Source: Candidatus Brevundimonas colombiensis
GTDB lineage: Bacteria; Pseudomonadota; Alphaproteobacteria; Caulobacterales; Caulobacteraceae
DNA length: 64,000 bases
Assembly: GCA_029202665.1 (NCBI GenBank)
Contig: CP119326.1
Location: 2,666,001 to 2,730,000 of the forward strand
Direction: 5' to 3'
Both the position numbers and the translations under genes were made by a program. Under the pieces are notes generated by a model. That model had not been told where the DNA came from. It worked only from the letters and a program-made list of their open reading frames with translations, and made no database searches. Positions 28,701 through 35,929 of this stretch are shown here, one piece after another. Within the stretch, counting starts at the first letter, position 1, and every line of letters starts with the position of its first letter.

Positions 28701-28849
28701 GGATAGATGGCGCGGATGCTGATGGTGGGCGGCGCGACCGAGGGGAAACGCTCGATGGCCAAGTTGGGGATCGCTAGCACCCCGAGCAGAATGATGAAGA
28801 TGGCGAGCACCCAGGCAAAGACCGGGCGCTCGATAAAGAACTGAGGCAT
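25712..28849 (-). CDS. RND efflux pump inner-membrane subunit (AcrB/HAE1 family)
   Basis: A 1045-residue proton antiporter. Starts MPQFFIERPVFAWVLAIFIILLG (helix 1), has two large periplasmic loops and 12 helices. The proton-relay aspartates lie in IGIIVDDAIVVVENVERIM (AcrB D407/D408 equivalents) and the relay lysine in LSAKNAILIVEFAKML. Full length for the HAE1 drug-efflux subfamily. It follows the membrane-fusion gene by 12 bases and precedes the outer-membrane channel. Substrates are likely drugs, dyes, detergents or host/plant compounds; not predictable in detail. Confidence 0.96.
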   Translation of the reverse strand: MPQFFIERPVFAWVLAIFIILLGVLAIPNLAIERFPSVAPPTISIRAIYPGASTQAMTDNVVAPIERELSSVKNLLYFESTTDTSGLAQITATFKPGTNPELAQVDVQNRLKAVEPRLPQTVRQTGIQVEAASSGFLMMVALSSTEGHDAQELGDYMSRNLVEDLKRVDGVGRVQSFASERAMRIWVDPQKMANFAVTTADVAAAIQAQNAQIAPGRIGGTPSVDGQTVTVPLRAEGQLDTPEEFAAIVLRSNLDGSELTIGDIARVELGAQSYDFQALLNGKPVAVAAIQIAPGGNAVSTAHAVEKRLGELKGAFPQGMVYSIPYNTAPFVEISIEKVLHTLVEAMVLVFLVMFLFLQNIRYTLIPSIVAPIALLGTVAVFMATGFSINVLTMFGMVLAIGIIVDDAIVVVENVERIMATEGLSPKEATKKAMKEITGAVIGITMVLSAVFIPMAFSSGSVGEIYRQFSVSMAVSILFSALLALSLTPALCATLLKPIPEGHHEKKGFFGWFNRRFDRLTHRYTSGVGKVIGRAGRAMVVFVAMVALLGVVFVRLPSAFLPDEDQGVFLTMFTLPADATAERTLTALRNYQNFVESRKALGGITAIQGFGFNGAGPNTGVAFTNLVDWEKRDGATAQGEIAAANAAMAGLDDGTVMSLNPPAIPELGTSSGFAMRLKDLRNQGEDALQAAQGQLLGLAAQSKVVTGVYPESLPPGSSIKLEIDRKKAAAQGVSFDTIQSTISAAMGSTYVNDFPNKGRLQQVIIQADANARMQVEDVLNLYVRSSSGGMAPLSNFVRPVWETAPLQMVRYDGYPAARISGSAAPGVSSGEAMAEMERLAAQLPDGFAVAWTGTSLQEQETGNQQTGLLVLSMLVVFLVLAALYESWTIPLSVILVVPLGLIGAVAATMIRGLPNDVFFKVGMITIIGLSAKNAILIVEFAKMLREQGKGLLEAAVEAARLRLRPIIMTSLAFTLGVVPLVIASGASSATQHAIGTGVFGGMITGTFLAIIFVPVFYVVVVGGTDWLKARIAKLNLRLPKLSRKS

Positions 28850-28861
28850 GATCTTTTCCGG

Positions 28862-30004
28862 TTAGGACGCGGACGATGCGGATGGGGCAGCCGGCTGCGG
28901 GCGCCAGGGCTTGGTTTTGACGGCGACGCCGGGCTGAGCGCGATCCTGGCCCTCGACGATCACCGTCTCGCCTGGTCGCAGACCGCTCTCAACGATGTAC
29001 TGGTTGTTGACCACAGCCCCGACTTTGATCGGGCGAGCCTGGACCTTGCCGTCAGCGCCGACGACCATAACCTGCGCCTGCGCGCCGGTATGGGTGACGG
29101 CCTGCTGCGGCACCCGAAGCGCGGTTTGCTCGGGACCCCGAGGCATGCGCACGCGTACGAACATGCCGGGGAACAGCCGCCCACTCGCGTTGTCGACCAG
29201 CACCCGCGCCCGCATGTCGCCCGTGGCCGGATCGACAGCCACATCCGAGAACAGCAAACGGCCCGTCACGCCGAGCGGTTTGCCGGCGTCGTCAAGCAGC
29301 TCGACCTCCGGAGAGCCCTGGCCGAGCTGGCGCAGCGCTTCCATCCGGCTCGCCGGCTGACTGACGTCGATATAGACCTGATTGATCTGGTTAACGGTCG
29401 CCATGGCCTCGCCGCCGGAGGCGCTGACCAAAGCGCCTTCGGTAACCGCCGAAGCACCGATGCGACCGCTGATCGGCGCGGTGACCGTGGCGAAGCCGAC
29501 GTCCAGATTACGCCGCGCAAGGGTCGCGCGGGCGACGCCCACGTCGGCCTCAGCTTGTTGGACCGCGGCTTCCGCATTGTCGAACTGTTGACGGCTGATC
29601 GCATCGGTCTCGACCAGAGTCTTCAGGCGATCCCGCTGAACACGAGCCTGATTGGCGACGGCCTCGGCGCGTCGCAAGGCGGCTGCGGCGCTCGCAGCGT
29701 CTGCACGGAAGGGCGCGGCGTTGATCTGATAAAGGGGCTGACCGGCGCGCACCATCGCGCCCTCGGTGAACAGTCGGCGCTGGATTATCCCTCCGACCTG
29801 CGGGCGGATTTCTGCGATGCGGAAGGCGGCGACACGTCCCGGCAGCGTGTCCGTCAGTTGCAGGACCCCCTGCCCGGCCTGGACGACGGTGACCTCGGGA
29901 GGCGGCGGTGCGGCGGTTTCGGATTGGCCGCCGCCGCAGGCGCTGAGCAACAAGGCGGCGGAGGCGGTCGCCGCCATCATGGCGGGTCGCAGGACGCGAG
30001 ACAT
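28862..30004 (-). CDS. RND efflux periplasmic adaptor lipoprotein (AcrA/MexA family)
   Basis: A 380-residue membrane-fusion protein with lipoprotein signal ending LLLSAC. The biotinyl-lipoyl-like domain (VGGIIQRRLFTEGAMVRAGQPLYQI) flanks an alpha hairpin (about residues 100-160), followed by the beta-barrel and membrane-proximal domain with QAVTHTGAQAQVMVVGADGKVQ. First gene of the efflux operon. Its upstream gap, shared with the divergent response regulator gene, holds a direct repeat that is a likely regulator site. Confidence 0.94.
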   Translation of the reverse strand: MSRVLRPAMMAATASAALLLSACGGGQSETAAPPPPEVTVVQAGQGVLQLTDTLPGRVAAFRIAEIRPQVGGIIQRRLFTEGAMVRAGQPLYQINAAPFRADAASAAAALRRAEAVANQARVQRDRLKTLVETDAISRQQFDNAEAAVQQAEADVGVARATLARRNLDVGFATVTAPISGRIGASAVTEGALVSASGGEAMATVNQINQVYIDVSQPASRMEALRQLGQGSPEVELLDDAGKPLGVTGRLLFSDVAVDPATGDMRARVLVDNASGRLFPGMFVRVRMPRGPEQTALRVPQQAVTHTGAQAQVMVVGADGKVQARPIKVGAVVNNQYIVESGLRPGETVIVEGQDRAQPGVAVKTKPWRPQPAAPSASSAS

Positions 30005-30076
30005 TCAATTCACCTGATCGTGGACGTGCGGGGAGGCACGGATCGCTCGCCCATCGCATTCGACCATTCACTGCCC

Positions 30077-30097
30077 ATCCACGTTTGATCCACGTTT
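30077..30097. promoter_or_regulatory. Tandem direct repeat, probable response-regulator binding site
   Basis: ATCCACGTTT occurs at 30077-30086 and again at 30088-30097, an 11-base period, i.e. one helical turn. OmpR-family regulators such as AdeR bind tandem direct repeats of this kind, and the site is in the gap between the efflux operon and the divergent OmpR-type regulator gene. Confidence 0.65.
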
Positions 30098-30164
30098 CGT
30101 CAATCGGGCTGGAAGTCGCGAAATAGCAGTGGCTCGCCACCAATGCAGGGTTTACGAGCGACCC

Positions 30165-30851
30165 ATGAGCGCGTTGGCCCTGGTTGTCGAAGACGAGATC
30201 GACATCGCCGAAATTCTCGACCGCTATCTCAAGCGCGAGGGTTTCCGCACGGCCAGGGCCGGTGACGGGCAGAACGCACTTGAACTTCACACCCTGCTCC
30301 GCCCAGACGTCGTCCTTTTGGATGTTGGACTGCCTCGCCAAGACGGTTGGGCGGTTCTGAGCGAAATCCGTCGAACCAGCGATACGCCTGTCATAATGAT
30401 GACGGCGCTGGACCAGGACATCGACAAGCTCCAAGCCTTGCGGATGGGTGCGGACGACTATGTGGTCAAGCCCTTCAACCCCAGCGAACTGGTCGCCCGC
30501 GCTCAGGCCATACTGCGCCGCTCGATGGGGGGAAACGTAAACCGCGTCCTGCGTATTGGCCCGCTGGAAATAGATCCAAGGGGATATTTGGCGAGCGTGG
30601 TTCAGGAAGGGGGTACGGTCAAGCTATCGCTTTCCCTAACGGAGTTTCGCTTACTGGAGTTCATGGCGCGTCAGCCCCTGAGGGTGTTCAGCCGCAGCGA
30701 ACTGGTCGACGCCTGCCTTCCAGGCGAAGACGTACTGGACCGGACTGTCGATAGCCACATGTTCAACCTCCGCCGAAAACTGCGAACCGCAGGCGCTCCG
30801 GATATGATCAATGGCGTCCGCGGCGTCGGATACCGAATGGACGCTCGTTGA
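30165..30851 (+). CDS. AdeR-like OmpR-family response regulator
   Basis: A 228-residue regulator: receiver domain with acidic pair (VVEDEID) and phospho-acceptor Asp 53 in VVLLDVGLP, switch Lys in VVKPFNP, then a winged-helix DNA-binding domain (about 130-228) ending INGVRGVGYRMDAR. The stretch TALDQDIDKLQALRMGADDY closely resembles what I remember of Acinetobacter AdeR, and the layout, regulator and kinase divergent from a tripartite RND operon, is that of adeRS-adeABC. The start at MSALALVVED puts the first beta strand at the N-terminus; an upstream ATG adds 12 residues. Confidence 0.9.
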   Translation: MSALALVVEDEIDIAEILDRYLKREGFRTARAGDGQNALELHTLLRPDVVLLDVGLPRQDGWAVLSEIRRTSDTPVIMMTALDQDIDKLQALRMGADDYVVKPFNPSELVARAQAILRRSMGGNVNRVLRIGPLEIDPRGYLASVVQEGGTVKLSLSLTEFRLLEFMARQPLRVFSRSELVDACLPGEDVLDRTVDSHMFNLRRKLRTAGAPDMINGVRGVGYRMDAR

Positions 30852-31906
30852 TGCTGGGCCTACGCGGGCTCAACCGAACGGTCGCGGCATCCATGGCCCA
30901 GGTCGGGGTGGGCGGGGTGGCGATCACCTTCCTCGGCGGGGCGCTGTTCTACGGTCTCTTGTCCGACCAGCCCTGGCGACTGCGAGCAATTGACTACGTC
31001 GCCATCACTGTCTTCTGCATGTGCGGCCTGATCCTGGCCGTCACCTCGGCGACAGCCCTAAGCCGACGAATTCTTTCACCCGTTGTTTCCGTCGGTCGCG
31101 CCGCCCGCCGCATCGCCAATGGCGACCTTTCCGCCAGAGCCGAGGTCAGCGACCCGCGATTAGGCGAGGTTGTGGAACTAACCACGGACTTCAACCGGAT
31201 GGCGGACCGACTGGAAAGCTTGGCGGCCGAAGAACGTACGATCCAGGCGGCAGTAGCGCACGAGCTTCGCACTCCACTCATGATTCTGCGGGGCAAGATC
31301 CAGGGCGCCATCGACGGAATCTTCCCGCTCGACGAGGACCTTCTGGTCAGCGCTCTGGGTCAGATCGACGCCCTGACGCGCCTTGTTGAGGACATTCGTG
31401 CAATGGGGGTCGCTGACAGCGCCCATGTCTTTCTGGAAGTGTCCCCGGTCGATCTTGCTGCCGTTGCGCGCGACCTCCGCCGCCTGATCAACGCCCCGAT
31501 GAGAGCGGCTGGATTTCAGATTACTTGGACACTCGGTGCGGCCGTGATCATGGCCGACCGGACCCGCCTTCACCAGGCGCTTCTCGCCCTTCTGACCAAC
31601 GTCCGTCTCCACGCCACCCCGGGTCCAGTTACGGTGGAGGTGTCCCAAGTCGACGGCATGGGAGTGTTCATGGTCATGGATTCAGGTCCCGGCATTCCGC
31701 GGGATTTCTCGGACCGCATCTTCGAGCCATTCCACAGAGGCCCCACCCATGCAAAAGGAACAGGGCTGGGCCTGGCGATCGTGCGCATCAGCGCCGACGC
31801 TCATGGAGGTTGGGTGACCTACGCTCCCTCGCCTCAAGGCGGTTCGATTTTCAGCTTCGCCATTCCGCTTGAAGACAAAGGCGCTGTCCCGCCCCGTTCA
31901 TATTGA
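30851..31906 (+). CDS. AdeS-like sensor histidine kinase
   Basis: A 351-residue inner-membrane kinase: two helices (about 15-38 and 48-70) with a very short periplasmic loop, HAMP domain (about 72-125), dimerization helix with phospho-acceptor His 137 in VAHELRTPL, then an ATPase domain with VMDSGPGIP and GTGLGLAIVR. The N-box is degenerate (LTNVRLHA instead of the usual N-x-x-x-N form), worth noting. The ATG overlaps the regulator's stop (TGATG), so the two are translated together. A TTG one codon earlier is possible. Confidence 0.9.
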   Translation: MLGLRGLNRTVAASMAQVGVGGVAITFLGGALFYGLLSDQPWRLRAIDYVAITVFCMCGLILAVTSATALSRRILSPVVSVGRAARRIANGDLSARAEVSDPRLGEVVELTTDFNRMADRLESLAAEERTIQAAVAHELRTPLMILRGKIQGAIDGIFPLDEDLLVSALGQIDALTRLVEDIRAMGVADSAHVFLEVSPVDLAAVARDLRRLINAPMRAAGFQITWTLGAAVIMADRTRLHQALLALLTNVRLHATPGPVTVEVSQVDGMGVFMVMDSGPGIPRDFSDRIFEPFHRGPTHAKGTGLGLAIVRISADAHGGWVTYAPSPQGGSIFSFAIPLEDKGAVPPRSY

Positions 31907-31928
31907 CCGGGACGCCGCAGAACGGCAT

Positions 31929-31978
31929 CTCTTAATCAGCGGGTCCACAGTTCGAACCTGTGATCACCCACCATCGTC
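31929..31978 (+). repeat. attR-type direct repeat: copy of the tRNA-Lys 3' end
   Basis: Fifty bases identical to 21890-21939. It starts inside the anticodon loop, so it cannot fold as a tRNA on its own. It marks the right boundary of the island. Confidence 0.9.
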
Positions 31979-32118
31979 TCCCTTTGAACTCAGAGAGTTA
32001 GCCACAAAACGTTAAAGCACGTCAGTCTGACCTGGCTGTTTAGAGCGGGAAAATTCGGCTCGTTCTTGCATTCGACCACCGGGTCTGGGTGGATGAGGCT
32101 GGCGACGCCTCCTTCCCT

Positions 32119-32727
32119 CTACCGCTCGGAACGGGCGACGAAATAGGGCAGCAGGCCCGCGACAACGCGGCGGCTGGCGTCTTCATCCTGATCGAGCATG
32201 TCTCTGAGCGGCTCTCCGATCAGAGCTTCGCCAAAGGCGCTCAGGGCGATGAAGAGAACGGCCGAGGACAGGTTAATTTGACTGGCGTCCGACGGATCGC
32301 CGAGCTTGTCCTGGATGGCGTGCACCAGCCCGTTCACGGCGCTGCGAACAGGCTCCAGGTGCGACAGATCGCCTTTCAGCACGATCCAGGCCGCCAGCTT
32401 TCCCGCTCCGCCTTCTGAAAAGGCGTCGAACACGGCGTTGACCAATTCCAGCGGCGCGCCGTCATCTGTCCGTAAGCGAGCGATCGCGGTGTCAAGCGCG
32501 TGAGACAGGTCAGCGACCATGGACCCCATCAGGGCCGACTGAAGGCCCTCGGCGGATCCGAAATGATGAATGAGGTTGGCATGGGTCATGCCGAGGTCGT
32601 CGGCCACGGCCTTGAGGGTTACGGAGTCGGGTCCACCCGCAAGCAGACGCTTGCGGGCGCAGACCAGCGCCTCCTGTCGGGCCTCTTCAGGGGTGCGTCG
32701 ACGGCGACGAACGCGCTCTATTGACAT
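32119..32727 (-). CDS. TetR family transcriptional regulator
   Basis: A 202-residue protein. The N-terminal helix-turn-helix is ARQEALVCARKRLLAGGPDSVTLKAVADDLGMTHANLIHHFGSAEGLQSALM (about residues 15-66), followed by a helical ligand domain. It is divergent from the Coq4-like gene; the 61-base gap holds a 28-base palindrome that is a likely operator for this protein, so it probably represses both itself and the Coq4-like/DUF2147 pair. Confidence 0.88.
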   Translation of the reverse strand: MSIERVRRRRRTPEEARQEALVCARKRLLAGGPDSVTLKAVADDLGMTHANLIHHFGSAEGLQSALMGSMVADLSHALDTAIARLRTDDGAPLELVNAVFDAFSEGGAGKLAAWIVLKGDLSHLEPVRSAVNGLVHAIQDKLGDPSDASQINLSSAVLFIALSAFGEALIGEPLRDMLDQDEDASRRVVAGLLPYFVARSER

Positions 32728-32729
32728 TG

Positions 32730-32757
32730 CTGTTAGTTACATCCATGTAGATAGCAG
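32730..32757. promoter_or_regulatory. Imperfect 28-base palindrome, probable TetR operator
   Basis: The two halves CTGTTAGTTACATC and CATGTAGATAGCAG match in 10 of 14 symmetric positions (CTGnTAnnTACAT / ATGTAnnTAnCAG). It lies 2 bases from the tetR start codon and 31 bases from the Coq4-like start, a typical autoregulatory position. Confidence 0.6.
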
Positions 32758-32788
32758 ATTGGTTAAGCACAGCGGGCGGATAGAGCAA

Positions 32789-33574
32789 GTGACAGCAGAA
32801 TTATTGATCGACGAGGGAGCATTCCAAACCGCCGCTCGCAAAGCCACCCGGCTTCAGCCCCGGCGTGTTCAGCCGCTGCGCGCTCTACGCGCCCTGCGTC
32901 GACTGATCGCCAACAAGGAGGACACCACCCAGGTGTTCGAGATCATGAACGCCTTGGCCGGCAGTTCAGTGCGCCACGGCTATCACAAGATGCTGGATCA
33001 GACCGAAGGCTCGCGACAGGCCTTCAAGATGGTCGAACTGGCCGACCGTCTGCATGATCGGCCTTGGCTGGAATCGATGCCGGAGGGATCGGTGGGCCGC
33101 GCCTATCTCGAGTTCATCGACGAACGCAATCTGTCGGCCTACGGCCTGGCCGGCGAGAGTCAGAAGGTCGCCGACACCGAGATCGAGGCCGCCCATCCCT
33201 ATGCCTGGTATGCGCGCCGTCTACGCGACATCCACGACCTGTGGCACATCCTCGCCGGCTATCGCACGGACGCGCTGGGCGAGGCCTGCGTGGTCGCCTT
33301 TTCCCTGCCCCAGACACGGAGCGCCGGCTTTGGATTGATCGCCGCCGGCGTCGCGGTCGAGGCGGCGAAGGCCCGCACGGGCTATCCCTGCGCGCGCGCC
33401 ATTCTTCAGGCCTGGCGTCGGGGACGCAAGGCGGCTTGGCTGCCGGGGCTGGATTACGAAGCGCTGATGACCGAGCCGCTGGATCAGGCCCGCGCACGCC
33501 TGGGCCTGGCCGGACCCACGCTTTACGATCAGATCCCGGTCGAATTGCGCAACACCTTGCTGGCGCCCGCCTGA
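32789..33574 (+). CDS. Coq4-like protein (ubiquinone biosynthesis family)
   Basis: A 261-residue soluble protein. The Coq4 metal-binding motif is visible as RDIHDLWHILAGYRTDALGE (HDxxH followed by a Glu 11 residues on). In eukaryotes Coq4 organizes the coenzyme Q complex and performs decarboxylation/hydroxylation at C1; the bacterial homologues have been little studied. The start is GTG; no ATG fits, since upstream ATGs lie within the divergent regulator gene. Its stop overlaps the next gene's start. Confidence 0.85.
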   Translation: MTAELLIDEGAFQTAARKATRLQPRRVQPLRALRALRRLIANKEDTTQVFEIMNALAGSSVRHGYHKMLDQTEGSRQAFKMVELADRLHDRPWLESMPEGSVGRAYLEFIDERNLSAYGLAGESQKVADTEIEAAHPYAWYARRLRDIHDLWHILAGYRTDALGEACVVAFSLPQTRSAGFGLIAAGVAVEAAKARTGYPCARAILQAWRRGRKAAWLPGLDYEALMTEPLDQARARLGLAGPTLYDQIPVELRNTLLAPA

Positions 33575-33999
33575 TGTCACGCGTCGCGGCCGCCCTGATC
33601 GTCGCCGGGATCGCGGCGGCGCCGGCTTCAGCTCAGGATGCGCCGTTGATCGGCAGATGGCGCACCACCGCTCAGGACGGGGTGGTGGAAATCCATGCCT
33701 GCGGCCCCGCCCTGTGCGGCCGGATCGTCGACGCCGCGCCACTGCGTCGCAATCCTGACCAGAAGGACGTCCGCAATCGCGAGACGCGCCTGCGTGACCG
33801 ACCCTTGCGGGGCTTGCGCGTGCTCGACGGCTTCACGGGCGGTCCGACGACCTGGAATGGGGGGCCGTTGTATGATCCCGACAGCGGCCAGCGCGCCCCG
33901 CGCGGAACCCTGACGCTGGTCGCGCGCGATCGGCTGTCGGTGCGCGGCTGTATCGCGCCGTTGCTGTGCCGCACCCAGACCTGGACACGCGCCGATTAG
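33574..33999 (+). CDS. DUF2147 secreted protein
   Basis: A 141-residue exported protein: signal peptide MSRVAAALIVAGIAAAPASAQ, then LIGRWRTTAQDGVVEIHACGPALCGRIVDAAP and ending YDPDSGQRAPRGTLTL...LCRTQTWTRAD. The DUF2147 pattern (GxWxT..dgv.ei..Cg..lCG.i; WnGG.lydP.sG) is clear. Four Cys could form disulfides. Function of DUF2147 is unknown; a lipid- or ligand-binding barrel has been suggested. The start codon overlaps the Coq4-like stop (TGATG). Confidence 0.87.
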   Translation: MSRVAAALIVAGIAAAPASAQDAPLIGRWRTTAQDGVVEIHACGPALCGRIVDAAPLRRNPDQKDVRNRETRLRDRPLRGLRVLDGFTGGPTTWNGGPLYDPDSGQRAPRGTLTLVARDRLSVRGCIAPLLCRTQTWTRAD

Positions 34000-34028
34000 C
34001 CTTGCGGCGTTAAAGGCGCGAGCAATGC

Positions 34029-35705
34029 TCAGCTCAGCTCGCTCATGGCTCGTCCAGCAGCGCGCCCGGTGAAGATGCAGCCGCCCAGGAACGTGCCCTC
34101 CAGGGCGTTATAGCCGTGGGCGCCGCCGCCCCCGAACCCGGCGGCTTCGCCAGCAGCGTAGAGACCTTTCAGGACGGATCCATCGGCCTTCAGGACCCGG
34201 CTGCTCAGATCGGTCTGTATCCCGCCCAGGCTTTTTCGCGTCAGGACATGAAGCTTGACGGCGATCATCGGCCGGGCTGCAGGATCAAGCAGGCGATAAG
34301 GCTTGGCGACGCGCGCGAGCCGGTCTCCAAGATAACGCCGGGCGTTATGGATGCCCTGAACCTGAAGGTCCTTGGCGAAGGGGTTGTCCATCTGGGCGTC
34401 GCGCGCCTTGATCGTCCTGAGAACGGCCGCCGCATCCAGAAGCGGCGTGGGCGTCAGGGCGTTCATCTTTTCGACCAGCGTCTCGACCTGGTCCGCGACC
34501 ACGAAATCCGCACCTTGGGCCTTGAAGGCCTCGACCTCGGGGGACGCCCCCTTGCCCAGCCGGGTCTTGAGCACGCGCAGCCACTCGCCCGACGTGATGT
34601 CGCCGTTCTGTTCCGAACCCGACAGCGCGAACTCCTTTTCGAGGATCACCTGGGTCAGGATGAACCACGAGTGGTCGTGCGCCGCCAGGCCCGGCGCGGT
34701 CCGCAGATGGCGCAGGGTCGACAGGGTGTCGTAACCCGGCAGGGCAGGAAACGGCAGGCGGCGTCCCAAGGCGTCGAGCCATAGAGACGACGGCCCCGGC
34801 AGGATACGGATGCCGTGCCGAGGCCAGATCGGGTTCCAGTTCCGGATGCCCTCGACGTAGTGCCACATGCGATCACGGTTCACGAGCCGGGCGCCGGCCC
34901 TCTCGGCGATGTCCAGACCACGACCGTCGACATAGGCCGGCACGCCCGTGATCATCTCGCGCGGCGCCGTGCCCAGGCGTGTCGGCCAAAGGCGCCGAAC
35001 CTTGTCATGATCGCCGCCGATGCCGCCGGTGGCGATCAGAACGGCGGACGCCTTCAGGGTGAAGGATCCGACCTCATCCCTGTTTGACCGCACACCCCGC
35101 GGCGCATCGTCCGGGGCCAGCCTGACGCCTGAAACGCCCGTCACGCACCCAGCTTCGACAATCAGGTCATCGACACGGCAACGCGGATAGGAAACCAGGG
35201 CGCCACGTTTTTCCGCCTCTCGTACGCGGTCCGCAAAGGGGCCGCTCACGCCTGTTCCCGTGCCCCAAGCGACGTGGAACCGCGGCGCCGAATTGCCGTG
35301 ACCGTCGGCGCGGCCGTCGCCCCGCTCGGCCCAGCCGACCATCGGCGTCAGTCTGATATCGTGGCGCCGCAGCCAGCTGCGCTTTTCCCCCGCCGCGAAC
35401 TCGACATAGGCCCTGCCCCATCGCGCAGCCCATTCGTCCTCCGCGAGCCTTCCGTCCAGACGGTCCCAGCCGGCGCTGCCTTGCCAGTCCGACCAGGCCA
35501 GATCGAACCCGTCGCGCACGCCTAGTCGACGTTGTTCAGGACTGTCGACCAGGAACAGGCCGCCAAACGACCAATAGGCCTGCCCGCCCAGGTTCGCGGT
35601 GTTTTCCTGATCCACCAGCGCCACGCGACGTCCGGCCTGCACCAGTTCGTTTGCGGCGACCAGACCGGCCAGCCCCGCCCCAACGATTATGGCGTCATAG
35701 TCCAT
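34029..35705 (-). CDS. FAD-binding dehydrogenase (succinate dehydrogenase/KstD-like flavoprotein)
   Basis: A 558-residue flavoenzyme with N-terminal dinucleotide fold DAIIVGAGLAGLVAANELVQAG, second FAD contact GGQAYWSFGGLFLVDSPEQRRLG, and C-terminal GLYAAGEAAGFGGGGAHGYNALEG. This is the family of 3-ketosteroid dehydrogenase-like FAD-binding dehydrogenases that act on ring or keto substrates. The start is chosen by the AGGAGGGCGAA ribosome site; 24 open codons upstream are ignored. It is divergent from a TonB-dependent receptor across a perfect palindrome, suggesting co-regulated uptake and oxidation of one substrate, which I cannot name. Confidence 0.9.
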   Translation of the reverse strand: MDYDAIIVGAGLAGLVAANELVQAGRRVALVDQENTANLGGQAYWSFGGLFLVDSPEQRRLGVRDGFDLAWSDWQGSAGWDRLDGRLAEDEWAARWGRAYVEFAAGEKRSWLRRHDIRLTPMVGWAERGDGRADGHGNSAPRFHVAWGTGTGVSGPFADRVREAEKRGALVSYPRCRVDDLIVEAGCVTGVSGVRLAPDDAPRGVRSNRDEVGSFTLKASAVLIATGGIGGDHDKVRRLWPTRLGTAPREMITGVPAYVDGRGLDIAERAGARLVNRDRMWHYVEGIRNWNPIWPRHGIRILPGPSSLWLDALGRRLPFPALPGYDTLSTLRHLRTAPGLAAHDHSWFILTQVILEKEFALSGSEQNGDITSGEWLRVLKTRLGKGASPEVEAFKAQGADFVVADQVETLVEKMNALTPTPLLDAAAVLRTIKARDAQMDNPFAKDLQVQGIHNARRYLGDRLARVAKPYRLLDPAARPMIAVKLHVLTRKSLGGIQTDLSSRVLKADGSVLKGLYAAGEAAGFGGGGAHGYNALEGTFLGGCIFTGRAAGRAMSELS

Positions 35706-35787
35706 TTCGCCCTCCTGCGCCGCGCGCTTCGCGGTGAAAAACACCTGAAACTCAGCCTCCCTTCGGATGGCCGTCAACCAACATCGC

Positions 35788-35805
35788 TGTCAATAGGTAT
35801 TGACA
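35788..35805. promoter_or_regulatory. Perfect palindrome TGTCAATA-GG-TATTGACA, probable operator
   Basis: An 8+2+8 exact inverted repeat in the 224-base gap between the FAD dehydrogenase and the divergent TonB receptor. Position and symmetry suit a TetR- or GntR-type repressor controlling both genes. Confidence 0.65.
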
Positions 35806-35929
35806 TGACAGTGAGTAGTGCGAAGCTGACGCCAACCGTAGGTGGCCCCGCCCTGCCGAACGGAAAATACAGGCGGGAGGAAACGCACATCATGCGACGT
35901 CGAAAAACGGCGCGCTCAGGGAGGACTTC

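Noticed and set aside
31929..31978. A second tRNA-Lys
   Set aside because: Only the 3' 45 bases of the tRNA are present; no acceptor 5' strand, no D arm, no full anticodon stem.
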